From CAVXTT01 sp963764685 (lineage in GTDB: Bacteria > Bacteroidota > Ignavibacteria > Ignavibacteriales > Ignavibacteriaceae): 64,000 nucleotides of DNA. The notes beneath the pieces are model-generated. The model saw only the letters and a list, made by a program, of their open reading frames with translations, was not told where the DNA came from and searched no databases. The position numbers and the translations under genes were made by a program. This document shows positions 53,571 to 61,800 of this stretch, one piece after another. Where the stretch lies: positions 124,001 to 188,000 of the forward strand of contig CAVXTT010000016.1 of the NCBI GenBank assembly GCA_963764685.1, read 5' to 3'. How positions within the stretch are numbered: the stretch's first letter is position 1; each line of letters begins with the position of its first letter.

Positions 53571-54256
53571 GGAACGGTTAGCAACCGTTCCGCCGAGGGT
53601 GCCCATCCCGGATGTTTGTTTTCTTCAACGATCTGACTCGACGTTTGTTTTCTTCACAAAGTATCTGATACAACCTCTGTTTTCTTCACATACTATCTGA
53701 CCCTCTAATAAGATTGAGAAGATATGATTGTTCGACTTGAAATGAAGTACCTGCCATTGGCGGAACGATCACTGATCGTAGAGAGTTCTAATAATGAAGT
53801 TACTGCCAGTGACGGGACGATCACTAATCGTAGGGGGTTCTAATAATGAAATTACTGCCAATGGCGGAACGATCACTGATCGTTCCTTACAGCAGTAATC
53901 TGAATAATTGATTTATTATGTTTTATACCTCTTGTGTAAGGAACGGTTAGCAACCGTTCCGCCGAGGGTGCTCATGCCGGATGCTTGATTTCTTCAGCGA
54001 TCTGACTCGACGTTTGTTTTCTTAACAAAGTATCTGATACAATGTTTGTTTTCTTAACAAACTATCTGATTCTCTAATAAGACTGAGAAGATATGATTGT
54101 TCTTTGAAATGAAGCTACATCCTTGACGGAACGATCATTGATCGTAGAGAGTTCTAATAATGGAGTTATTGCCAGTGACGGGACGATCACTAATCGTAGG
54201 GGGTTCTAATAATGAAATTACTGCCAATGGCGGAACGATCACTGATCGTTCCTTAC
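53567..54256. repeat. Duplicated 320-bp segment rich in GGAACGATCA hairpins
   Basis: Copy 1 (53567-53890) and copy 2 (53936-54256) are direct repeats about 370 bases apart. Each starts GTAAGGAACGGTTAGCAACC (a dyad around GGAACGGTT/AACCGTTCC) and then has TTGTTTTCTTCACAAAGTATC-like units. It ends with three CGATCACTGATCG or CGATCACTAATCG palindromes separated by TTCTAATAATGAA. The same palindrome family occurs at 41464-41668. No gene is supported. Confidence 0.85.
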
Positions 54257-54289
54257 ATCTTCAATATATCTAATTAAACAGTTTAAAAT

Positions 54290-54318
54290 AAAAGGAACCC
54301 CTTACGGAGTTCCTTTTT
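54290..54318 (-). terminator. Intrinsic terminator hairpin downstream of the T9SS protein gene
   Basis: AAAAGGAAC (54290-54298) and GTTCCTTTT (54309-54317) form a nine-base stem with a ten-base loop that can pair further. On the minus strand it is followed by TTTTATTTTAAA and lies about 27 bases after the stop at 54345. T residues on the plus side also allow bidirectional use. Confidence 0.75.
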
Positions 54319-54344
54319 GTGTTATGTTAAAGAGATCCCGATGT

Positions 54345-55739
54345 TTATTTAATCAGGGTCATCTTTTTAGTTTCCGAAAATGAGCTGCCGTCAATTCCCT
54401 GTGCATCAATTCTATACAGATATATTCCGCTGTTCAGTGAAGAGGCATCGAAGGTAATCTGGTGTCCTGAAGCGGGAAGATTGCCGTTCAATAATGTAGC
54501 TATTTCCTGTCCCAGTATATTAAAGATCGTAAGGGTAACCTTAGAGTCAACCTTTAACGAGAAATTTATCCTGGTGCTGGGGTTGAACGGGTTAGGATAG
54601 TTTTGAGAAAGACTGAATACATCGGGAGTAATAACCTCGATCTCGACTTCAGGGGAATAAGAGAATGTTCCGTCAAAATCAATTTGTTTCAGCCGGTAGA
54701 TATATTTTCCATCGGATACATTGTAATCAATGAAGAAATAATCCTTATTACTTGTAGTAGTTCCGGCACCCGGGATATAACCGATCTTCTCATACCTGCC
54801 GTTGGTATTTCTTTCGATCTCGAATCCCTGGTTATTTGTTTCAGTGGCTGTTGACCATTGCAGATTTACATTAGATCCGCTGGCATTTGCTGTAAAAGCT
54901 GTAAGTTCAACAGGTACAAAGCTGAGTGCTCCTGTAAGAATTCTTTTAACCGGTGAGCCGGGAGGGCTGTCAATAGCAGGTCTCAATGCTCTGACATCAG
55001 TTCCGAAGGTGGCAACTTCAAAATTAGGCTTTTTATACCCGATGGCATTTGCAGAATCAGGGAAACTCCTGAACCTGTATAATACCTGGCTGTTCGGAGG
55101 ATCAAAAGAACTTAGAACATCCGGCCAGCTGCCTACGGTAGAGTCAGTTAGTCCCGCATTTATTGCAACGCCAACTAATCCCTGCTGTACTACTGAACTG
55201 GGACGGTCTGCAATGTAATTGAATCCAAGGTAGTTGTTTACAAAATCAAGGTCATAATAGGTTGATACAGCTCTTCCGAACTGGTAGCCGATATCCTCGG
55301 CACAGATTATAAGCTTTGATTTTTCAGCGGGAGTTCCGGCATTCAGATATGCTTTTACCGAATCCTTTTGAACAAGGGACATAACGCTGGTAGCTTCTCC
55401 AAGCCAGAAAACGGCTTTATATCCTCTAAGGGAGATAGCATTTGTGCTTGTCTGCGAGCCCTTGTTAAAAAGATCGAAAGTTAACCCGAGAGCTGTAAGA
55501 TTATTAACCACTGAGTCGCGGCTGGTCCTCCCGTTAACTGAACTCGAGTCGTAAGCTACAAGGTAATCCATAATCAACCGGTCGCCTACCGGTGGGTCAG
55601 TTTGATTAGAATGTCCCGATAAAGATTCTGTGGAAATAATTACAGCACCCTCTTCTTTCTTTTCTGTTTGAGGGGAAACATCAATCGCAGCGATAATCAA
55701 TATTATTGCTGCAATGGAGAAAATGAACAAAGTTTTCAT
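54345..55739 (-). CDS. Secreted protein with T9SS type A sorting domain
   Basis: This 464-residue exported protein starts MKTLFIFSIAAIILIIAAID. Residues about 55-280 resemble a Rossmann-like or flavodoxin-like surface domain (DYLVAYDSSSVNGRTSRDSV, GYKAVFWLGEATSVMS) of no recognised family. A region VPVELTAFTANASGSNVNLQ follows, common in Ignavibacteria surface proteins. The C-terminal sorting domain has SQNYPNPFNPSTRINFSLKV, FNILGQEIATLL, SGIYLYRIDAQG and the final KKMTLIK, a complete T9SS tail. It is monocistronic, with a terminator hairpin downstream. Confidence 0.85.
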   Translation of the reverse strand: MKTLFIFSIAAIILIIAAIDVSPQTEKKEEGAVIISTESLSGHSNQTDPPVGDRLIMDYLVAYDSSSVNGRTSRDSVVNNLTALGLTFDLFNKGSQTSTNAISLRGYKAVFWLGEATSVMSLVQKDSVKAYLNAGTPAEKSKLIICAEDIGYQFGRAVSTYYDLDFVNNYLGFNYIADRPSSVVQQGLVGVAINAGLTDSTVGSWPDVLSSFDPPNSQVLYRFRSFPDSANAIGYKKPNFEVATFGTDVRALRPAIDSPPGSPVKRILTGALSFVPVELTAFTANASGSNVNLQWSTATETNNQGFEIERNTNGRYEKIGYIPGAGTTTSNKDYFFIDYNVSDGKYIYRLKQIDFDGTFSYSPEVEIEVITPDVFSLSQNYPNPFNPSTRINFSLKVDSKVTLTIFNILGQEIATLLNGNLPASGHQITFDASSLNSGIYLYRIDAQGIDGSSFSETKKMTLIK

Positions 55740-56106
55740 AGAACGATCCTATTATAGTTGATGATTATAGAAATTAATTAATAATATTTCCGAAACGCAG
55801 GGAGGATGCTTTATAAACCCTGTTGCTTATCTATTATTATAACCGTCGTTAATCAAAAGACGCACATCTAATCAAACGTTGAAACTCAGATTCAGAAAAC
55901 CTTAACGGGATGAAGAGAATATTAAAAGGAGTGAAGTAATACTTTTAATATCCTTAATTTTTTTCTGACAGTGGGGGTTAAAAATCGCTTAGTTGTAAAT
56001 TACAATTCTTTTTGACAAAATCAATATGTAAGATGAAGAATATTTAATTCAAAACTGCCGGAGTTAATGACAGAATTTGGAAATGTTTTTAAAAACCACT
56101 TTATCC

Positions 56107-56264
56107 ACACTTAGCTAACAAATGGTCCTAGACGGCATGTAAATGAGCTTCGCTGAGTCTTGTAAAGTCCTTGAAGCTGTCTGTTTTAAGACAGCAGCAT
56201 GCTCTTTATAAAGTATTAGCAAGACTTGAATTATATACCTGGAGCGATTTGTTAGTATGGGTGT
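56107..56264. ncRNA. Nested-helix element, possible structured RNA or palindromic repeat
   Basis: Three nested complementary pairs are seen. CTAACAAAT (56115-56123) pairs with ATTTGTTAG (56247-56255), extended by ACAC/GTGT at the ends. AGTCTTG (56156-56162) pairs with CAAGACT (56220-56226). GCTGTCT (56176-56182) and AGACAGC (56189-56195) form a hairpin with a six-base loop. Small TTCG-type and CTTTATAAAG dyads lie between. No ORF fits. It could be an RNA gene or a long palindrome like A-D. Strand and transcription are unknown. Confidence 0.4.
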
Positions 56265-56310
56265 ATAGTAAAATGTTCGTTAAAAGTTCAATTTTGGAGC
56301 AAATTAGCCT

Positions 56311-56470
56311 TAAATTGGCCAGATAAATGTCATTGCTTCCTATATAGCTATTGCCTAGATCTTACTCAGATCTTACCCACAACCTGGAATTCTCGTATTT
56401 GGGTAAGATTTGGGGAAGATCTATGTAGGCTTTATATGAATGTGAAAGGCATTTATTAGGCCAATTTGAG
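56311..56470. repeat. Long palindrome D with 11-nt phased arms
   Basis: The outer arms TTAAATTGGCC (56311-56321) and GGCCAATTTGA (56460-56470) are complementary. Inside, the left arm has 11-base units AGCTATTGCCT, AGATCTTACTC and AGATCTTACCC (56347-56379). The right arm has GGGTAAGATTT, GGGGAAGATCT and ATGTAGGCTTT (56402-56434). The unit sequence differs from palindromes A and C, but the 11-base step is the same. The loop is about 20 bases. Confidence 0.78.
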
Positions 56471-56500
56471 GCCAAAGCCTGTTTTTATTTGAATAGCCAC

Positions 56501-56724
56501 GCGATTTATCGCGATGGCAGGAATGCCGTCAAAGATCAGGGCTTCAGCCCAAAAGAGAAAGCCGGTTTGGGCTAAAGCCCATTCCTCATTCATCATACCC
56601 CGAGATCAAGCTCGGGGCTATACACCTCATTACATCAGAATGAATGATTACTGACATATCGTCCCGATGGGACTTAGGGCAGAAAGAAGTTATTGCAACC
56701 ACTGCTGTCAGTCCTGTAGGGACT
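56501..56724. repeat. Cluster of short perfect hairpins (REP-like)
   Basis: In order: CGCGATTTATCGCG (56501-56514), GGGCTTCAGCCC (56540-56551), GGGCTAAAGCCC (56570-56581), CCCCGAG...CTCGGGG (56599-56618), GTCCCGATGGGAC (56661-56673) and AGTCCTGTAGGGACT (56710-56724). Six different stems in 225 bases, all G+C-richer than their surroundings and none followed by a T-run, point to dispersed REP-like elements rather than terminators. Confidence 0.75.
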
Positions 56725-56960
56725 ACAGAGCGCTATCAAAAATAATTGCCCACTGTTATGCTTGTCCTTTAACATTTAAGGTGTAGGTTCTCAGGCAGGA
56801 ACTAGGTTCAGGCAGACCCGATGGTATGATGAGGTCAGGGATCATTTAAATCTGAATTGCCTGATGAGCTTGGATTTATTACACTCCTTGCCTTTCCTGC
56901 ATTTTATTTCCTTATCTAAAAAACTATATTTAGACACTCAATAATTACTTGTAATTCCGG

Positions 56961-57677
56961 ATGAAATTATTTCTTATCGGGCTCCTTCTCATCACCGCAG
57001 ATACTTTTGCCCAGGTACAGAACATTTCAATTAATAACTATCTCATTACGGTTGACTCTGGAAAACTGGTCGTGAAAGATGAGTCGGACAGGGCAATCCT
57101 GCAAAGCTCTTTTAACAACCCGGTAAGTTATGCTGCCGATCTTGATAACGACTCTTCGGACGAGCTTATAATAATCGACTCAGCAGCCCTATCCCCGGGA
57201 ACAGATTACCTGCTTTACATTTATAACACAATTGATAGCTTTTATCTTGCGGACTCCATCAATTCCGGTTCGTTTGAACCGTATTATACTCTCCCCGAAG
57301 AATTAAATGAACTTGTTATAATAACGGGAAATAATGCATTCACCTACCTTAATAAAGGGAATGAATCTGTTTTGCCAATAAACTGCTGGAAATATGAGTC
57401 GGGTGAACTATACAATATAAATGATGAGATTTATGATCTGTTCATCGGCGAGAATGAAGCACTTACTGAAACCCTTGATTATTTTTTTGATTCGAACGGA
57501 AAGAGCTGTACATCCTCCGAGAAAATGAAGGGGACAATTGGAGCGATCTATTCAAATTATATCAATGCGGGAGAACAATCCCTTGCCTCTCAGTTTTTAA
57601 AAAATTATTATCTATGCCCTGACCTTGAACAGTTCAGGGGAGAACTTGACGAACTATTACTAAATCAGGAATATTAA
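56961..57677 (+). CDS. Exported protein of unknown function
   Basis: This 238-residue protein has a signal peptide (MKLFLIGLLLITADTFAQ, cleavage after about residue 18). The mature part is acidic and beta-rich at first. It has one VCBS/FG-GAP-like segment, SYAADLDNDSSDELIIIDSA, suggesting one or two propeller-type blades with an Asp-rich calcium loop. A helical C-terminal third with two cysteine-containing stretches follows. No family can be named. It begins a set of plus-strand envelope genes, with the next ORF one base after its stop. Confidence 0.7.
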   Translation: MKLFLIGLLLITADTFAQVQNISINNYLITVDSGKLVVKDESDRAILQSSFNNPVSYAADLDNDSSDELIIIDSAALSPGTDYLLYIYNTIDSFYLADSINSGSFEPYYTLPEELNELVIITGNNAFTYLNKGNESVLPINCWKYESGELYNINDEIYDLFIGENEALTETLDYFFDSNGKSCTSSEKMKGTIGAIYSNYINAGEQSLASQFLKNYYLCPDLEQFRGELDELLLNQEY

Positions 57678-57678
57678 A

Positions 57679-57918
57679 ATGAAGATGGAATGGCAGAATT
57701 ATATCGGGCAGACAATAAGTATAACTATGCACGAGAATTATGGTTTAACCCTGGATCCTAAAACCGACACATCTATATACGAAATTGTATTTAAGGCAGG
57801 TAAACTTAATTCTGTATTTGACGACGGTCTGCTGCTTGAAGATGTAAGAGAAGGACAAAATGTTCTAATATTTATTCCTTATCCATCAATCAAATGTGCA
57901 GAAATATTTAACATTTAA
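57679..57918 (+). CDS. Small conserved-looking protein with an Sm-like pattern
   Basis: The product has 79 residues and no signal peptide, so it is cytoplasmic although surrounded by envelope genes. The alternation WQNYIGQTISITM, YEIVFKAGKLNSVFDDGLLL and NVLIFIPYPSIKCAEIFNI resembles the five-strand Sm/LSm barrel. In particular, the late hydrophobic-P-x-x-x-I-x-x-x-E block is typical of small LSm-like bacterial proteins. This fold call is an inference from the pattern. It lies one base after the preceding gene and 12 bases before the plug-protein gene. Confidence 0.7.
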   Translation: MKMEWQNYIGQTISITMHENYGLTLDPKTDTSIYEIVFKAGKLNSVFDDGLLLEDVREGQNVLIFIPYPSIKCAEIFNI

Positions 57919-57930
57919 CCGGAAGGGGAA

Positions 57931-59160
57931 ATGAAATACATATTGTTTTTTCTAATCATTGCTTCTGTGCCTTTACCGGCACAGGCACTGGAAATAAAAT
58001 CTCTGCGGATTTATTCTGCAGGGGATGAAACATCACTGCCACTTATTTCTGATAAGGAAGAAGGAAGAGGCGGCATAACAATTGAGTTCGACATTGAAAC
58101 CGGTTTTGTCCCCAGTCTGAATATTGTATTCCGCTACTGCGACAGGAATTGGGTACCATATACAAATCTCTTTCTTGTAAATACAGGGAAGAATATCTTT
58201 TACACCCTTGATTTTGAAACTCTTCCGTCAACAGTTTCCGGAGTTAGGTACCACTTTAGAGAATCTTTTCCTGATGCAGAAGAAACTGTTAATTTCCCTC
58301 ATTCTGGTAAATGGAGATTCTATATAACCGACTCATTTGATACTTCTGTTGTTTATGCCACGGGAAAATTCTTTGTCATTCACGAGGAGATTGTCCTGAG
58401 AACAGAAATAAAAAGAGAGCAGCTTGAGGATAAAATCTATTTCCCTTCAGATCTTGCCAAGATTGTTAACCTAACCACTTCATTCAATCTGAACGAGGAG
58501 TTATACCCTGCTTTTGTTACCCATATGGAAATAGTGGAAAATCAGAAAATCAATTATCCATTTATTGTCGATAAATCCTTCAACACAAATACCCGCCAGT
58601 TCTACTGGAACGGGGACAGGAAATTTACTTTTACCGTAAGGGATATACAGCCCGGTAATGAATACAGGCAGACAGATATCAGAGATTATAACAGGTTTAT
58701 TGGAGAAAATGTAAAGGCACAGATCGATGGTCTGGAATACTCCCGCTTCTTCCACCAGGCGAGAAAAGATCATAACGGGGGCTCAATATATCTGAATTAC
58801 AAAAATGAGTATGCCACATACCTTGATGTTGATTTCTCGATCCGTCCTCCCGATGAAGTAAAAGGAAGCATTTTCCTGGTAGGTTCATTTACAAACTGGA
58901 ATATTCTTCCGGCATTTGAAATGGAAAACCGGCAGGGTATTTATTCCTTAACCGCAACTCTTAAAAGGGGAGCATACGATTATCAGTATGTGACCGGGGA
59001 AAATAAAAACGGTCAGATTAAGAATATCGACTGGCTCATTCTGGAGGGAAACAGCTGGGAAACGGTTAATGATTATTATATTTTTATCTATTATAATGAG
59101 CCTCAATTTGGAGGTTTTGATAAAATCATCGGATATAAGAGAGTGCAAAACATAAAATGA
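57931..59160 (+). CDS. Type IX secretion system plug-type protein (DUF5103)
   Basis: This 409-residue exported protein has a signal ending LPAQA near residue 19. The domain layout fits DUF5103: an N-terminal beta domain (EIKSLRIYSAGDETSLPLIS, FRYCDRNWVPYTN), a central region with the family-like NTRQFYWNGDRKF, DIRDYNRFI and YLNYKNEYATYLDVDF, and a C-terminal AMPK/CBM48-like domain (GSIFLVGSFTNWN). Proteins of this family act as the plug of the T9SS outer-membrane translocon. The two T9SS substrates in this window (35.2 and 54.3 kb) agree. It overlaps the next gene by four bases. Confidence 0.83.
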   Translation: MKYILFFLIIASVPLPAQALEIKSLRIYSAGDETSLPLISDKEEGRGGITIEFDIETGFVPSLNIVFRYCDRNWVPYTNLFLVNTGKNIFYTLDFETLPSTVSGVRYHFRESFPDAEETVNFPHSGKWRFYITDSFDTSVVYATGKFFVIHEEIVLRTEIKREQLEDKIYFPSDLAKIVNLTTSFNLNEELYPAFVTHMEIVENQKINYPFIVDKSFNTNTRQFYWNGDRKFTFTVRDIQPGNEYRQTDIRDYNRFIGENVKAQIDGLEYSRFFHQARKDHNGGSIYLNYKNEYATYLDVDFSIRPPDEVKGSIFLVGSFTNWNILPAFEMENRQGIYSLTATLKRGAYDYQYVTGENKNGQIKNIDWLILEGNSWETVNDYYIFIYYNEPQFGGFDKIIGYKRVQNIK

Positions 59161-60146
59161 AAAAAATTAAAACAGGCGTTATTGGTACCGGGCATCTCGG
59201 CAAGCTTCACATTAAGATGTTTAAAGATATTCCAGAATGTGAAATAACCGGTATTTATGATTCAGATCCGGAGCAGTTACAAAAAGCCGCTTCCGAATAC
59301 TCAGTACCGGTATGTGAAAGTCTGGATCAGCTCTTTCAGAACTGCGAAGCCGTCTCCATTGCCGCCACTACCAAATGGCACTACGATCTTGCTAAAAAAG
59401 CATTGGCGGCAGGAAAGCATGTGTTCATTGAAAAACCGATTACCTCTCAAATATGGGAAGCTGAAGAGCTGGTTAAAATATCGAATGAAAGAAACCTTAA
59501 CCTGCAGGTGGGACATATCGAAAGATTTAATCCTGCAATTGTTTCCCTTGAAAAATATTTAGTTGAGCCTTTATTCATTCAGACGGACAGGCTGGCACAG
59601 TTCAATCCCAGGGGAACAGATGTGGCGGTGGTGCTCGATCTGATGATACATGATATTGATATTATATTAAGTCTGGTAAAAAGTAATGTGGTCAAAATAG
59701 ATGCTAATGGCGTAGCCGTTGTTTCCGATTCACTTGATATTGCCAATGCAAGAATTCAGTTTGAGAATGGTGCGGTTGCAAATGTTACTGCAAGCCGTAT
59801 CTCCCAGAAGAAAATGAGAAAGATGAGGATCTTCCAGAGGGATAATTATATCTCCGTAGATTTTGTAACGGGGGTATCCGAGGTATACAGACTTCTTCCC
59901 CTTCACGAACATCCTGAAAGCCATAGCATTTCTTTCGGAGAGATCGGTATAGGCGACAAAAAGAAAAAGATTGTATATGAGCAGCCGGAAATGAAAGAGA
60001 TAAATGCTCTTCATTATGAGCTTAAGCTCTTTATTGATTCTGTGCTGGAAAATAAAAAACCTATAGTATCGGGGGAAGATGGATTGAAAGCATTAAAAGT
60101 TGCCGAAGAAATATTAAAGAAAATAGAAGAATCAACAGTAGTGTGA
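59157..60146 (+). CDS. Gfo/Idh/MocA family oxidoreductase
   Basis: This is a 329-residue NAD(P)-dependent dehydrogenase. The Rossmann motif GVIGTGHLGKLHIK is at the N-terminus, and the diagnostic EKP is in HVFIEKPITSQIWEAEELV. The C-terminal domain contains LDLMIHDIDIILSLV with the conserved Asp and His positions of the family. The substrate is not determined by sequence; sugar or inositol derivatives are typical. Coupling to the T9SS plug gene (ATGA overlap) and proximity to lptD suggest a role in surface-sugar synthesis, which is an inference. Confidence 0.9.
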   Translation: MKKIKTGVIGTGHLGKLHIKMFKDIPECEITGIYDSDPEQLQKAASEYSVPVCESLDQLFQNCEAVSIAATTKWHYDLAKKALAAGKHVFIEKPITSQIWEAEELVKISNERNLNLQVGHIERFNPAIVSLEKYLVEPLFIQTDRLAQFNPRGTDVAVVLDLMIHDIDIILSLVKSNVVKIDANGVAVVSDSLDIANARIQFENGAVANVTASRISQKKMRKMRIFQRDNYISVDFVTGVSEVYRLLPLHEHPESHSISFGEIGIGDKKKKIVYEQPEMKEINALHYELKLFIDSVLENKKPIVSGEDGLKALKVAEEILKKIEESTVV

Positions 60147-60153
60147 GGCATTG

Positions 60154-60764
60154 ATGAGAAAAGTTACAGCTTGTCTGCTGCTTGTAATAATAACAGGGTT
60201 ATTCTCCTGTTCTATGTTAAAGACATTCGAAAATATTTCACGTCTTCAGTTTAAACTGAGCACTGTGGATAATTTTACATCTAAACGGGATCGCTATATC
60301 CAATAAATCCCGGCTTGCAGGATTTCAGTTCTCAGGATATTCTGAAAATTACATCAGCTATCTCTAAAGGAACACTGCCGGTCAATTTTACTTTGAATAT
60401 TAATGCAAAAAATCCTAATGACGGCACCGGAGGGTACCCAAGGACTGATGCTAATATTAAATCATTTCCCTGGCGCCTGCTTATAAATGACAGGGAAACT
60501 ATCAGCGGAAATATAAGTTCAAGTATCTATGTCCCCGGAACCGGTGAAGAAGCATTATTTCCCTTAAGCATCAACCTAGACCTGATGCAGTTTTTCAGGG
60601 ACAGGTCATTGGAGGAAATAGTAAATACTGCACTGAACATCGGTGGTTATGGAGGCAGCCCCTCCCGGTTGGCATTATATGCCAAACCAACTGTCACTTC
60701 TCCTATCGGTGATATAACCTACCCCGAGGAGATCAGGATAGTTGATGTTGAATATTCAAAATGA
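60154..60764 (+). CDS. LEA14-like lipoprotein, one frameshift
   Basis: The start MRKVTACLLLVIITGLFSCS gives a lipobox with acylated Cys19. The first frame runs through LQFKLSTVDNFTSKR and stops near 60306. The next frame picks up with LQDFSSQDILKITSAISKGT and continues with FTLNINAKNPND, PWRLLINDRETISGNI and ALYAKPTVTSP. These are features of the LEA2/WHy-type beta-sandwich found in bacterial lipoproteins. The corrected length is about 203 residues. The indel is near 60270-60310. It starts eight bases after the oxidoreductase gene. Confidence 0.78.
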
Positions 60765-60809
60765 CAGGAGTGAACGCAATATATCTTTGGGAACAATAAA
60801 AGGTACCGG

Positions 60810-61769
60810 ATGCCAAAAAACATAAAATATGCGATAGGAATTGACCTTGGAGGCACAAACATAAAGTTAGGTGTGGTATCTGAAACTGGGAAAATAATAT
60901 TCAAGACATCCCTTGAAACAAAAGCAGAGGCAGGACCTGATAAAGTAATATCACAAATTAAAAAAGGTATCCGTGAATTAACTGAAAAGAAGAAATTTTC
61001 TATTCGCGGCATTGGAATAGGTTCTCCCGGTGTAGTGTCAATTAAAAAGGGGACAGTAGAGAACCCTCCGAATTTCCCCGGTTGGGGGAAAATAAATCTG
61101 GGCAGAATAATTGAGAAGGAATTCAAGAAGAATGTTTATGTAGAGAATGATGCAAATGCAGCCGCAATAGGTGAGATGATATTTGGAGCAGGCAGGAAAT
61201 ATGATTCATTTGTAATGATAACGCTGGGGACAGGAGTAGGCGGCGGAATAATATTGAACAGGAAATTATACAGGGGGGATTTTGGTGCGGCAGGAGAAAT
61301 CGGACATATGACCATAGATTACAAGGGTGAGAAATGCAACTGCGGATCTTATGGATGTATTGAAACTTACTTAGGGAACAATTACCTGATAAAAAGAATA
61401 AAAAAGGAATTAAATGGGAATGAGACAATTATTCCCGGGCTTGTAGAAAATGATCTGGATAAATTAAGTCCCAAAATAATTAAGGAAGCAGCAGACCTCG
61501 GCGACTTGTTTGCTATTAATTTCATTAAGGATCTGGGAATATCGCTGGGAGCAGTTCTTGGTTCTGTAAGCAACCTTCTGGATGTTAGTACATTTATTAT
61601 CGGCGGCGGTGTTGCGGGATTTGCCGGTCATCTGTTCGGTCCCGTGAAAGAAACACTTATATCCCGTGTAATGATTCCGATAAGACCGCACGTAAAAGTA
61701 CTTCCTGCAAAACTGAAGAATGAAGCAGGTATCCTGGGAGCGTCTGCTCTGGTTTATTACAGGTCGTGA
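60810..61769 (+). CDS. ROK family sugar kinase (glucokinase-like)
   Basis: This is a 319-residue cytoplasmic sugar kinase. The phosphate-binding motif is GIDLGGTNIKLGVV, the catalytic Asp is in VYVENDANAAAIGE, followed by ITLGTGVGGGIILN and the sugar-binding GEIGHMTIDY. The ROK zinc motif is seen as CNCGSYGCIETY with the upstream His. Glucokinase is the commonest activity of this subgroup, but other hexoses are possible. The start follows the LEA-like gene by 45 bases, and lptD starts 31 bases after its stop. Confidence 0.92.
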   Translation: MPKNIKYAIGIDLGGTNIKLGVVSETGKIIFKTSLETKAEAGPDKVISQIKKGIRELTEKKKFSIRGIGIGSPGVVSIKKGTVENPPNFPGWGKINLGRIIEKEFKKNVYVENDANAAAIGEMIFGAGRKYDSFVMITLGTGVGGGIILNRKLYRGDFGAAGEIGHMTIDYKGEKCNCGSYGCIETYLGNNYLIKRIKKELNGNETIIPGLVENDLDKLSPKIIKEAADLGDLFAINFIKDLGISLGAVLGSVSNLLDVSTFIIGGGVAGFAGHLFGPVKETLISRVMIPIRPHVKVLPAKLKNEAGILGASALVYYRS

Positions 61770-61800
61770 TATTTATTAATGTTTTATTAAAATTATTTTA

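Larger units (their letters stand above)
55740..56960. other. 1.2-kb gene-free region with structured elements
   Basis: The first 150 bases should contain the promoter of the minus-strand T9SS gene. No coding region is supported. From 56107 on, it holds a nested-helix block (56107-56264), long palindrome D (56311-56470) and a series of short perfect hairpins (56501-56724). The last 200 bases before 56961 include the presumed promoter of the next gene set. Confidence 0.6.

Noticed and set aside
53567..54256. CRISPR-like or integron-like array from repeated CGATCAC palindromes
   Set aside because: The palindromes lie inside a simple duplicated block with identical linkers, and there is no integrase or cassette ORF.
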